From the NCBI RefSeq assembly GCF_050947335.1, contig NW_027473340.1, positions 62,001 through 126,000 on the forward strand: a stretch of DNA of 64,000 nt. Direction: 5' to 3'. The notes under the pieces are model-generated. The model was given only the letters and a program-made list of their open reading frames with translations, did not search any database and was not told where the DNA came from. The DNA comes from Megachile rotundata. Its lineage: Eukaryota; Arthropoda; Insecta; Hymenoptera; Megachilidae. The position numbers and the translations under genes were made by a program. This document shows, in pieces, positions 14,341-28,345 of this stretch. Numbering within the stretch: position 1 is the stretch's first letter; every line of letters begins with the position of its first letter.

Positions 14341-15000
14341 TACAATCGCAATCATACAATCGCAAGCATACAATCACAATCATACAATCGCAATCATACA
14401 ATTACAATCTCCCAAATACAATCTCCCAAATACAATCATACAATCACAATCATACAATCACAATCATACAATCACAATCATACAATCACAATCATACAAT
14501 CACAATCATATAATCACAATCATACAATCGAATTCATACAATCGCAATCATACAATCACAATCATACAATCGCAATCATACAATTACAATCTCCCAAATA
14601 CAATCATACAATCACAATCATACAATCATAATCATACAATCACAATCATACAATCACAATCATACAATCACAATCATACTATCACAATCATACAATCACA
14701 ATCATACAATCACAATCATGCAATCACAATCATACGTTCAACATCATGCAATCACAATCATACAATCACAATCATGCAATCACAATCATACAATCACAAT
14801 CACACAATCACAATCATACTATCACAATCATACAATCACAATCATACAATCACAATCATACAATGACAATCATGCAATCACAATCATACATTCAAAATCA
14901 TGCAATCACAATCATACAATCACAATCATGCAATCACAATCATACAATCATAATCATACAATCACAATCATACATCACAATCATACAATCACAATCATAC
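14341..15000 (+). repeat. Truncated extra B-type segment
   Basis: Immediately after copy 2 the acaatcgcaagcat, ctcccaaat pair, catataatc and gaattc (14,530) landmarks reappear. They are followed by catg with acgttcaacatc (ATG 14,718 and 14,746). The EcoRI spacing to the previous site is 712 bp and not 770, so this is a shortened or rearranged copy. The acgttc reading (for acattc) was seen only here. Confidence 0.8.
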
Positions 15001-17059
15001 AATCGCAGTCATACAATCACAATCATACAATCGCAATCATACAATTACAATCTCCCAAATACAATCTCCCAAATACAATCATACAATCAAAATCAAACAA
15101 TCACAATCATACAATCATAATCATACAATTACAATCATACATCACAATCATACAATCACAATCATACAATCGCAATCATACAATCACAATCATACAATCG
15201 CAATCATACAATTACAATCTCCCAAATACAATCTCCCAAATACAATCATACAATCACAATCATACAATCACAATCATACAATCACAATCATACAATCACA
15301 ATCATACAATCACAATCATACAATCACAATCATACTATCACAATCATACAATCACAATCATACAATCACAATCATACAATCACAATCATACAATCACAAT
15401 CATACAATCACAATCATACATTCAAAATCATGCAATCACAATCATACAATCACAATCACGCAATCACAATCATACAATCAGAATCATACAATCACAATCA
15501 TTCAATAACAATCGTACAATCACAATCGCACAATCACAATCGCACAACCACAATCAGACAATCACACTCATACAATCACAACCATACAATCACAATCATA
15601 CAATCATAACCATACAAATAGAATCATACATCACAATCATAGAATCATAATCATACAATTACAATCATACATCACAATCATACAATCGCAATCATACAAT
15701 CGCAATCATACAATCACAATCATACAATCACAATCATACAATCATAATCATACAATTACAATCATACATCACAATCATACAATCACAATCATACAATCAC
15801 AATCATGAAATCACAATCATACAATCAGAATCATACAATCACAATCATTCAATAACAATCATACATTCAAAATCATGCAATCACAATCATGCAATCACAA
15901 TCATACAATCAGAATCATACAATCACAATCATTCAATAACAATCGTACAATCACAATCGTACAATCACAATCGCACAACCACAATCAGACAATCACACTC
16001 ATACAATCACAATCATACAATCACAATCATACAATCACAATCATGCAATCACAATCATACAATCAGAATCATACAATCACAATCATTCAATAACAATCGT
16101 ACAATCACAATCGTACAATCACAATCGCACAACCACAATCAGACAATCACACTCATACAATCACAATCATACAATCACAATCATACAATCACAATCATAC
16201 AATCACAATCATATAATCACAATCATACAATCACAATCATACTATCACAATCGTACAATCACAATCGTACAATCACAATCGCACAACCACAATCAGACAA
16301 TCACAATTATACAATCACAATCATACAATCACAGTCATACAATCACAATCATACAATCACAATCATACTATCACAATCATACAATCACAATCATACAATC
16401 ACAATCATACAATCACACTCATACAATCACAATCATACAATCTCAATCATACAATCTCAATCATACTATCACAATCATACAAGCATAATCATACAATTAC
16501 AATCATACATCACAATCATACAATCACAATCATACAATCGCAATCATACAATCACAATCATACAATCGCAATCATACAATTGCAATCTCCCAAATACAAT
16601 CTCCCAAATACAATCTCCCAAATACAATCATACAATCACAATCATACAATCACAATCATACAATCATAATCATACAATTACATTCATACATCACAATCAT
16701 ACAATCACAATCATACAATCGCAATCATACAATCACAATCATACAATCGCAATCATACAATTACAATCTCCCAAATACAATCTCCCAAATACAATCTCCC
16801 AAATACTATCATACAATCACAATCATACAATCACAATCATACAATCACAATCATACAATCACAATCATACAATCACAATCATACAATCACAATCATACTA
16901 TCACAATCATACAATCACAATCATACAATCACAATCATACAATCACAATCATACAATCACAATCATACAATCACAATCATACAATCACAATCATACAATC
17001 ACAATCATACAATCACAATCATACAATCACAATCATACAAGCACAATCATACATTCAAA
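15001..17059 (+). repeat. cagaatc modules and ctcccaaat modules
   Basis: Three copies of the string cagaatc, cattcaataac, cgtac, cgcacaacc, cagac, acactcat occur near 15,477-15,570, 15,908-15,990 and 16,059-16,160. The second starts at ATG 15,875 and recurs at 23,869 (offset 7,994). The rare caagcataatc (16,481) recurs at 24,531, 28,346 and 32,203. Two three-copy ctcccaaat runs follow; the second ends in actatcatac (16,801) and is shared with 32,537. The stretch ends in a consensus run with one actatc. Confidence 0.85.
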
Positions 17060-19910
17060 ATCATGCAATCACAATCATACAATCACAATCATGCAATCAC
17101 AATCATACAATCAGAATCATACAATCACAATCATTCAATAACAATCGTACAATCACAATCGCACAATCACAATCGCACAACCACAATCAGACAATCACAC
17201 TCATACAATCACACCCATACAATCACAATCATACAATCACAATCATACCATCACAATCATACTTTCACAATCATACAATCACAATCATACAATCACAATC
17301 ATACAATCACAATCATACAATCACAATCATACAATCACAGCCATACAATCACAATCATACAATCACAATCATACTATCACAATCATACAATCACAATCAT
17401 ACAATCACAATCATACAATCACAATCATACAATCATAATCATACAATCACAATCATACAATCACAATCATACAATCAATATCATACAATCACAATCATAC
17501 AATCGCAAGCATACAATCACAATCATACAATCTCAATCATACAATCACAATCATACAATCATAATCATACAAATAGAATCATACATCACAATCATACAAT
17601 CACAATCATACAATCGCAATCATACAATCACAATCATACTTTCACAATCATGCAATCACAATCATACAATCACAATCATACAATCACACTCATACAATCA
17701 CAATCATACAATCACAATCATACAATCACAATCATACAATCGCAATCATACAATCACTATCATACAATCTCAATCATACAATCAGAATCATACAATCATA
17801 ATCATACAATTACAATCATACATCACAATCATACAATCACAATCATACAATCGCAATCATACAATCACAATCATACAATCACAATCATACAATCATAATC
17901 ACACAATTACAATCATACATCACAATCATACAATCACAATCATACAATCGCAATCATACAATCACAATCATACAATCGCAATCATACAATTACAATCTCC
18001 CAAATACAATCTCCCAAATACAATCTCCCAAATACAATCATACAATCACAATCATACAATCACAATCATACAATCACAATCATACAATAACAATCATACA
18101 ATCACAATCATACAATCACAATCATACTATCACAATCATACAATCACAATCATACAATCACAATCATACAATCACAATCATACAATCACAATCATACATT
18201 CAAAATCATGCAATCACAATCATACAATCACAATCATGCAATCACAATCATACAATCAGAATCATACAATCGCAATCATTCAATAACAATCGTACAATCA
18301 CAATCGCACAATCACAATCGCACAACCACAATCAGACAATCACACTCATACAATCAAAACCATACAATCACAATCATACAATCACAATCATACCATCACA
18401 ATCATACTTTCACAATCATACAATCACAATCATACAATCACAATCATACAATCACAATCATACAATCACAATCATACAATCGCAATCATACTATCACAAT
18501 CATACAATCACAATCATACAATCACAATCATACAATCACAATCATACAATCATAATCATACAATCACAATCATACAATCACAATCATACAATCAATATCA
18601 TACAATCACAATCATACAATCGCAAGCATACAATCACAATCATACAATCTCAATCATACAATCACAATCATACAATCACACTCATACAATCACAATCATA
18701 CAATCACAATCATACAATCACAATCATACAATCGCAATCATACAATCACAATCATACAATCTCAATCATACAATCACAATCATACAATCATAATCATACA
18801 AATAGAATCATACAGCACAACCATACAATAACAATCATACAATCGCAATCATACAATCACAATCATACTTTCACAATCATACAATCACAATCATACAATC
18901 ACACTCAAACAATCACAATCATACAATCACAATCATACAATCACAATCATACAATCGCAATCATACAATCACAATCATACAATCTCAATCATACAATCAC
19001 AATCATACAATCATAATCATACAATTACAATCATACATCACAATCATACAATCACAATCATACAATCGCAATCATACAATCACAATCATACAATCACAAT
19101 CATACAATCATAATCATACAATTACAATCATACATCACAATCATACAATCACAATCATACAATCACAATCATACTATCACAATCATACAATCACAATCAT
19201 ACAATCACAATCATACAATCACAATCATACAATCACAATCATACAATCACAATCATACAATCACAATCATACATTCAAAATCATGCAATCACAATCATAC
19301 AATCACAATCATGCAATCACAATCATACAATCAGAATCTTACAATCACAATCATTCAATAACAATCGTACAATCACAATCGCACAATCACAATCGCACAA
19401 CCACAATCAGACAATCACACTCATACAATCAAATCCATACAATCACAATCATACAATCACAATCATACCATCACAATCATACTTTCACAGTCATACAATC
19501 ACAATCATACAATCACAATCATACAATCACAGTCATACAATCACAATCATACAATCGCAATCATACAATCTCAACCATTCAATCACAATCATACAATCAT
19601 ATTCATACAATTACAATCATACATCACAATCATACAATCACAATCATACAATCGTAATCATAGAATCACAATCATACAATCGCAATCATACAATTACAAT
19701 CTCCCAAATACAATCTCCCAAATACAATCATACAATCACAATCATACAATCACAATCATACAATCACAATCATACAATCACAATCATACAATCATAATCA
19801 TACAATCACAATCATACTTTCACAATCATTCAATCACAATCATACAATCGCAATCATACAATCACAATCATACAATCGCAATCATACAATTACAATCTCC
19901 CAAATACAAT
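17060..19910 (+). repeat. Mosaic of catg, actttc and acaaatag modules
   Basis: Three catg blocks start at ATG 17,063, 18,208 and 19,283. Each runs through cagaatc, cattcaataac, cgcacaacc, cagac, accatcac and actttcac. Between them lie acaatcaatatcat, acaatcgcaagcat, acaaatagaatcat, 13-mer and ctcccaaat modules. The part near 17,650-17,898 recurs near 33,022-33,270. The 19,283 block carries cagaatctt, aaccattc and catattc, the private readings of the 6801-8302 duplication, so it looks like a copy of that unit. Confidence 0.83.
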
Positions 19911-22130
19911 CGCCCAAATACAATCTCCCAAATACAATCAAACAATCACAATCATACAATCACAATCATACAATCACAATCATACAATCACAATCATACA
20001 ATCACAATCATACAATCACAATCATACAATCACAGTCATACAATCACATTCATACAATCACAATCATACTATCACAATCATACAATCACAATCATACAAT
20101 CACAATCATACAATCACACTCATACAATCACAATCATACAATCACAATCATACAATCACAATCAAAGAATCACAATCATACAATCACAATCATAAAATCG
20201 CAAGCATACAATCACAATCATACAATCTCAATCATACAATCACAATCATACAATCATAATCATACAATTACAATCATACATCACAATCATACAATCACAA
20301 TCATACAATCGCAATCATACAATCACAATCATACAATCGCAATCATACAATTACAATCTCCCAAATACAATCTCCCAAATACAATCTCCCAAATACAATC
20401 ATACAATCACAATCATACAATCATAATCATACAATTACAATCATACATCACAATCATACAATCACAATCATACAATCGCAATCATACAATCACAATCATA
20501 CAATCGCAATCATACAATTACAATCTCCCAAATACAATCTCCCAAATACAATCTCCCAAATACAATCATACAATCACAATCATACAATCACAATCATACA
20601 ATCACAATCATACAATCACAATCATACAATCACAATCATACAATCACAATCATACTATCACAATCATACAATCACAATCATACAATCACAATCATACAAT
20701 CACAATCATACAATCACAATCATACAATCACAATCATACAATCACAATCATACAATCACAATCATACAGTCACAATCATACATTCAAAATCATGCAATCA
20801 CAATCATACAATCACAATCATGCAATCACAATCATACAATCAGAATCATACAATCACAATCATATAATCACAATCATACAATCGAATTCATACAATCGCA
20901 ATCATACTATCACAATCATACAATCGCAATCATACAATTACAATCTCCCAAATACAATCTCCCAAATACAATCTCCCAAATACAATCATACAATCACAAT
21001 CATACAATCATAATCATACAATCACAATCATACAATCACAATCATACAATCACAATCATACTATCACAATCATACAATCACAATCATACAATCACAATCA
21101 TGCAATCACAATCATACATTCAACATCATGCAATCACAATCATACAATCACAATCATGCAATCACAATCATACAATCATAATCATACAATCACAATCATA
21201 CAATCACAATCATACAATCACAATCATACATTCAAAATCATGCAATCACAATCATACAATCACAATCATGCAATCACAATCATACAATCACAATCATACA
21301 TTCAAAATTATGCAATCACAATCATACAATCACAACCATGCAATCACAATCATACAATCACAATCATACAATCACAATCATACAATCACGATCATAAAAT
21401 CACAATCATACAATCACAATCATACAATCACAATCATACAATCACAATCATACAATCACAATCATGCAATCACAATCATACAATCGCAATCATACAATCG
21501 CAAGCATACAATCACAATCATACAATCGCAATCATACAATTACAATCTCCCAAATACAATCTCCCAAATACAATCATACAATCACAATCATACAATCACA
21601 ATCATACAATCACAAACATACAATCACAATCATATAATCACAATCATACAATCGAATTCATACAATCGCAATCATACAATCACAATCATACAATCGCAAT
21701 CATACAATTACAATCTCCCAAATACAATCATACAATCACAATCATACAACCATAATCATACAATCACAATCATACAATCACAATCATACAATCACAATCA
21801 TACAATCGCAAGCATACAATCACAATCATACAATCTCAATCATACAATCACAATCATACAATCATAATCATACAATTACAATCATACATCACAATCATAC
21901 AATCACAATCATACAATCGCAATCATACAATCACAATCATACAATCGCAATCATACAATTACAATCTCCCAAATACAATCTCCCAAATACAATCATACAG
22001 TCACAATCATACAATCACAATCATACAATCATCATCATACAATTACAATCATACATCACAATCATATAATCACAATCATACAATCGCAATCATACAATCA
22101 CAATCATACAATCGCAATCATACAATTACA
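19911..22130 (+). repeat. B block, copy 3
   Basis: Landmarks sit 7,836 bp downstream of copy 2: cgcccaaat 19,911; ATG 20,792; gaattc 20,884 and 21,654, again 770 bp apart; ATG before acattcaacatc 21,100. The actatc to acattc interval has nine monomers here against eight in copies 1 and 2. Private changes include cgatcataaaatc near 21,390 and caatcatcatcatac near 22,027. Similarity to copy 2 ends near 22,130, where only one ctcccaaat monomer is present. Confidence 0.9.
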
Positions 22131-22539
22131 ATCTCCCAAATACAATCATACAATCACAATCATACAATCACAATCATACAATCACAATCATACAATCACA
22201 ATCATACAATCACAATCATACAATCACAATCAAACAATCACAAACATACAATCACAATCATATAATCACAATCATACAATCGAATTCATACAATCGCAAT
22301 CATACAATCACAATCATACAATCGCAATCATACAATTACAATCTCCCAAATACAATCATACAATCACAATCATACAACCATAATCATACAATCACAATCA
22401 TACAATCACAATCATACAATCTCAATCATACAATCACAATCATACAATCGCAATCATACAATTACAATCTCCCAAATACAATCATACAATCACAATCATA
22501 CAATCACAATCATACAATCACAATTATACAATCGCAATC
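22131..22539 (+). repeat. Single-ctcccaaat modules and extra EcoRI site
   Basis: This short stretch repeats the terminal part of the B block: catataatc, gaattc at 22,282 (628 bp after the previous site), single ctcccaaat, acaaccataatc, then further single ctcccaaat modules. It looks like a partial tandem copy of the end of copy 3. No gene is present. Confidence 0.8.
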
Positions 22540-23570
22540 ATACAATTACAATCTCCCAAATACAATCTCCCAAATACAATCATACAATCACAATCATACA
22601 ATCACAATCATACAATCACAATCATACAATCACAATCATACAATCACAATCATACAATCACAATCATACAATCACAATCATACTATCACAATCATACAAT
22701 CACAATCATACAATCACAATCATACAATCACAATCATACAATCACAATCATACAATCACAATCATACAATCACAATCATACAATCACAATCATACATTCA
22801 AAATCATGCAATCACAATCATACAATCACAATCATGCAATCACAATCATACAATCAGAATCATACAATCACAATCATATAATCACAATAATACAATCGAA
22901 TTGATACAATCGCAATCATACAATCACAATCATACAATTGCAATCATACAATTACAATCTCCCAAATACAATCTCCCAAATACAATCTCCCAAATACAAT
23001 CATACAATCACAATCATACAATCATAATCATACAATCACAATCATACAATCACAATCATACAATCACAATCATACTATCACAATCATACAATCACAATCA
23101 TACAATCACAATCATGCAATCACAATCATACATTCAACATCATGCAATCACAATCATACAATCACAATCATGCAATCACAATCATACAATCATAATCATA
23201 CATTCACAATCATACAATCACAATCATACAATCACAATCATACATTCAAAATCATGCAATCACAATCATACAATCACAATCATGCAATCACAATCATACA
23301 ATCACAATCATACATTCAAAATTATGCAGTCACAATCATACAATCACAACCATGCAATCACAATCATACAATCACAATCATACAATCACAATCATACAAT
23401 CACGATCATACAATCACAATCATACAATCACAATCATACAATCACAATCACACAATCACAATCATACAATCACAATCATGCAATCACAATCATACAATCG
23501 CAATCATACAATCGCAAGCATACAATCACAATCATACAATCGCAATCATACAATTACAATCTCCCAAATA
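22540..23570 (+). repeat. B block, copy 4 (partial)
   Basis: Landmarks lie 2,014 bp downstream of copy 3: ATG 22,806 versus 20,792, ATG 23,114 versus 21,100, 23,170 versus 21,156. The first EcoRI position is mutated here: it reads cgaattgat near 22,897 in place of cgaattcat. The cgcccaaat left end is missing, so the copy is truncated. The match ends near 23,560 at a single ctcccaaat monomer where copy 3 has two. Confidence 0.88.
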
Positions 23571-24530
23571 CAATCATACAATCACAATCATACAATCACA
23601 ATCATACAATCACAATCATACAATCACAATCATATAATCACAATCATACAATCACAATCATACAATCGCAATCATACAATCACAATCATACAATCGCAAT
23701 CATACAATCACAATCATACAATCACAATCATACAATCATAATCATACAATTACAATCATACATCACAATCATACAATCACAATCATACAATCACAATCAT
23801 GCAATCACAATCATACAATCAGAATCATACAATCACAATCATTCAATAACAATCATACATTCAAAATCATGCAATCACAATCATGCAATCACAATCATAC
23901 AATCAGAATCATACAATCACAATCATTCAATAACAATCGTACAATCACAATCGTACAATCACAATCGCACAACCACAATCAGACAATCACACTCATACAA
24001 TCACAATCATACAATCACAATCATACAATCACAATCATACCATCACAATCATACTTTCACAATCATACAATCACAATCATACAATCACAGTCATACAATC
24101 ACAATCATACAATCATATTCATACAATCACAATCATTCAATCACAATCGTACATTCACAATCGTACAATCACAATCGCACAACCACAATCAGACAATCAC
24201 ACTCATACAATCACAATCATACAATCACAATCATACAATCACAATCATACAATCACAATCATACAATCACAATCATACAATCACAATCATACTATCACAA
24301 TCGTACAATCACAATCGTACAATCACAATCGCACAACCACAATCAGACAATCACAATTATACAATCACAATCATACAATCACAGTCATACAATCACAATC
24401 ATACAATCACAATCATACTATCACAATCATACAATCACAATCATGCAATCACAATCATACAATCACACTCATACAATCACAATCATACAATCTCAATCAT
24501 ACAATCTCAATCATACAATCACAATCATAC
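23571..24530 (+). repeat. cagaatc modules leading into the C family
   Basis: The segment contains ATG 23,869, cagaatc, cattcaataac, cgtac, cgcacaacc, cagac, actttc and a catattc monomer near 24,117. It matches 15,875-16,480 at an offset of about 7,994-8,050 bp, and 27,690-28,345 at about 3,815 bp. It is effectively the right-hand end of a C unit preceding the three units below. Confidence 0.83.
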
Positions 24531-27500
24531 AAGCATAATCATACAATTACAATCATACATCACAATCATACAATCACAATCATACAATCACAATCATACA
24601 ATCACAATCATACAATCACAATCATACAATCACAATCATACAATCACAATCATACAATCACAATCATACAATCACAATCATACAAGCACAATCATACATT
24701 CAAAATCATGCAATCACAATCATACAATCACAATCATGCAATCACAATCATACAATCAGAATCATACAATCACAATCATTCAATAACAATCGTACAATCA
24801 CAATCGCACAATCACAATCATACAATCACAATCATACAATCACAATCATACAAGCACAATCATACTATCACAATCATACAATCACAATCATACAATCACA
24901 GCCATACAATCACAATCATACAATCACAATCATACTATCACAATCATACAATCACAATCATACAATCACAATCATACAATCACAATCATACAATCATAAT
25001 CATACAATCACAATCATACAATCAGAATCATACAATCACAATCATTCAATAACAATCGTACAATCACAATCGCACAATCACAATCATACAATCACAATCA
25101 TACAATCGCAATCATACAATCACAATCATACAATCACAATCATACAATCATAATCACACAATTACAATCATACATCACAATCATACAATCACAATCATAC
25201 AATCGCAATCATACAATCACAATCATACAATCGCAATCATACAATTACAATCTCCCAAATACAATCTCCCAAATACAATCATACAATCACAATCATACAA
25301 TTACAATCATACAATAACAATCATACAATCACAATCATACAATCACAATCATACTATCACAATCATACAATCACAATCATACAATCACAATCATACAATC
25401 ACAATCATACAATCACAATCATACAATTACAATCATACATCACAATCATACAATCACAATCATACAATCGCAATCATACAATCACAATCATACAATCACA
25501 ATCATACAATCATAATCATACAATTACAATCATTCATCACAATCATACAATCACAATCCTACAATCACAATCATGCAATCACAATCATACAATCAGAATC
25601 ATACAATCACAATCATTCAATAACAATCATACATTCAAAATCATGCAATCACAATCATACAATCACAATCATGCAATCACAATCATACAATCAGAATCAT
25701 ACTATCACAATCATTCAATAACAATCGTACAATCACAATCGTATAATCACAATCGCACAACCACAATCAGACAATAACACTCATACAATCACAATCATAC
25801 AATCACAATCATACAATCACAATCATACCATCACAATCATACTTTCACAATCATACAATCACAATCATACAATCACAATCATACAATCACAGTCATACAA
25901 TCACAATCATACAATCACAATCATACTATCACAATCATACAATCACAATCATACAATTACAATCATACCATCACAATCATACAATCACAATCATACAAAG
26001 GCAAGCATACAATCACAATCATACAATCTCAACCATACAATCACAATCATACAATCACAATCATGCAATCACAATCATACAATCATATTCATACAATCAC
26101 AATCATACAATCACAATCGTACATTCACAATCGTACAATCACAATCGCACAACCACAATCTGACAATCACACTCATACAATCACAATCATACAATCACAA
26201 TCATACAATCACAATCATACAATCACAATCATACAATCACAATCATACAATCACAATCATACAATCACAATCATACAATCACAATCATACAATCACAATC
26301 ATACAATCACAATCATACTATCACAATCGTACAATCACAAATGTACTATCACAATCGCACAACCACAATCAGACAATCACAATCATACAATCACAATCAT
26401 ACAATCACAATCATACAATCACAATCATACAATCACAATCATACAATCACAATCATACAATGACAATCATACAATCACAATCATACTTTCACAATCATAC
26501 TATCACAATCATACAATCACAATCATAAAATCACAGTCATACAATCACAATCATACAATCACAATCATACTATCACAATCATACAATCACAATCATACAA
26601 TCACAATCATACAATCACACTCATACAATCACAATCATACAATCTCAATCATACAATCTCAATCATACAATCACAATCATACAATCATAATCATACAATT
26701 ACAATCATACATCACAATCATACAATCACAATCATTCAATCGCAATCATACAATCACAACCATACAATCACAATCATACAATCACAATCATACCATCACA
26801 ATCATACTTTCACAATCATACAATCACAATCATACAATCACAATCATACAATCACAATCATACAATCACAGTCATACAATCACAATCATACAATCACAAT
26901 CATACTATCACAATCATACAATCACAATCATACAATCACAATCATACAATCACAATCATACAATCATAATCATACAATCACAATCATACAATCACAATCA
27001 TACAATCACAATCATACTTTCACAATCATACTATCACAATCATACAATCACAATCATACAATCACAGTCATACAATCACAATCATACAATCACAATCATA
27101 CTATCACAATCGTACAATCAGAATCATACAATCACAATCATGCAATCACACTCATACAATCACAATCATACAATCACAATCATACAATCACAATCATACA
27201 ATCACAATCAAAGAATCACAATCATACAATCACAGTCATACAATCGCAAGCATACAATCACAATCATACAATCTCAATCGTACAATCACAATCATACAAT
27301 CATAATCATACAATTACAATCATACATCACAATCATACAATCACAATCATACAATCGCAATCATACAATTACAATCTCCCAAATACAATCTCCCACATAC
27401 AATCATACAATCACAATCATACAATCACAATCATACAATCATAATCATACAATTACAATCATACATCACAATCATACAATCACAATCATACAATCGCAAT

Positions 27501-28345
27501 CATACAATCACAATCATACAATCGCAATCATACAATTACAATCTCCCAAATACAATCTCCCAAATACAATCTCCCAAATACAATCATACAATCACAATCA
27601 TACAATCACAATCATACAATCACAATCATACAATCACAATCATGCAATCACAATCATACAATCGCAATCATACAATCACAATCATGCAATCACAATCATA
27701 CAATCAGAATCATACAATCACAATCATTCAATAACAATCGTACAATCACAATCGTACAATCACAATCGCACAACCACAATCAGACAATCACACTCATACA
27801 ATCACAATCATACAATCACAATCATACAATCACAATCATACCATCACAATCATACTTTCACAATCATACAATCACAATCATACAATCACAGTCATACAAT
27901 CACAATCATACAATCATATTCATACAATCACAATCATACAATCACAATCGTACATTCACAATCGTACAATCACAATCGCACAACCACAATCAGACAATCA
28001 CACTCATACAATCACAATCATACAATCACAATCATACAATCACAATCATACAATCACAATCATACAATCACAATCATACAATCACAATCATACTATCACA
28101 ATCGTACAATCACAATCGTACAATCACAATCGCACAACCACAATCAGACAATCACAATTATACAATCACAATCATACAATCACAGTCATACAATCACAAT
28201 CATACAATCACAATCATACTATCACAATCATACAATCACAATCATGCAATCACAATCATGCAATCACAATCATACAATCACACTCATACAATCACAATCA
28301 TACAATCTCAATCATACAATCTCAATCATACAATCACAAGCATAC
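24531..28345 (+). repeat. C higher-order unit, copy 1 (about 3.8 kb)
   Basis: The unit is delimited by the rare caagcataatc landmark (24,531, 28,346, 32,203; spacings 3,815 and 3,857). Internal landmarks recur at offset 3,843: cattcatcac 25,531, cct of caatcctac 25,558, acaaaggcaagcat 25,995, ATG 26,063. The acaaagg cassette here reads caatctgac where cassettes right of 38 kb read caatcagac. Near 27,351-27,400 the ctcccaaat module lacks two monomers (28 bp) present in copy 2. The longest frame in the window (26,063-29,620) lies across this unit and is a repeat artefact. Confidence 0.9.
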
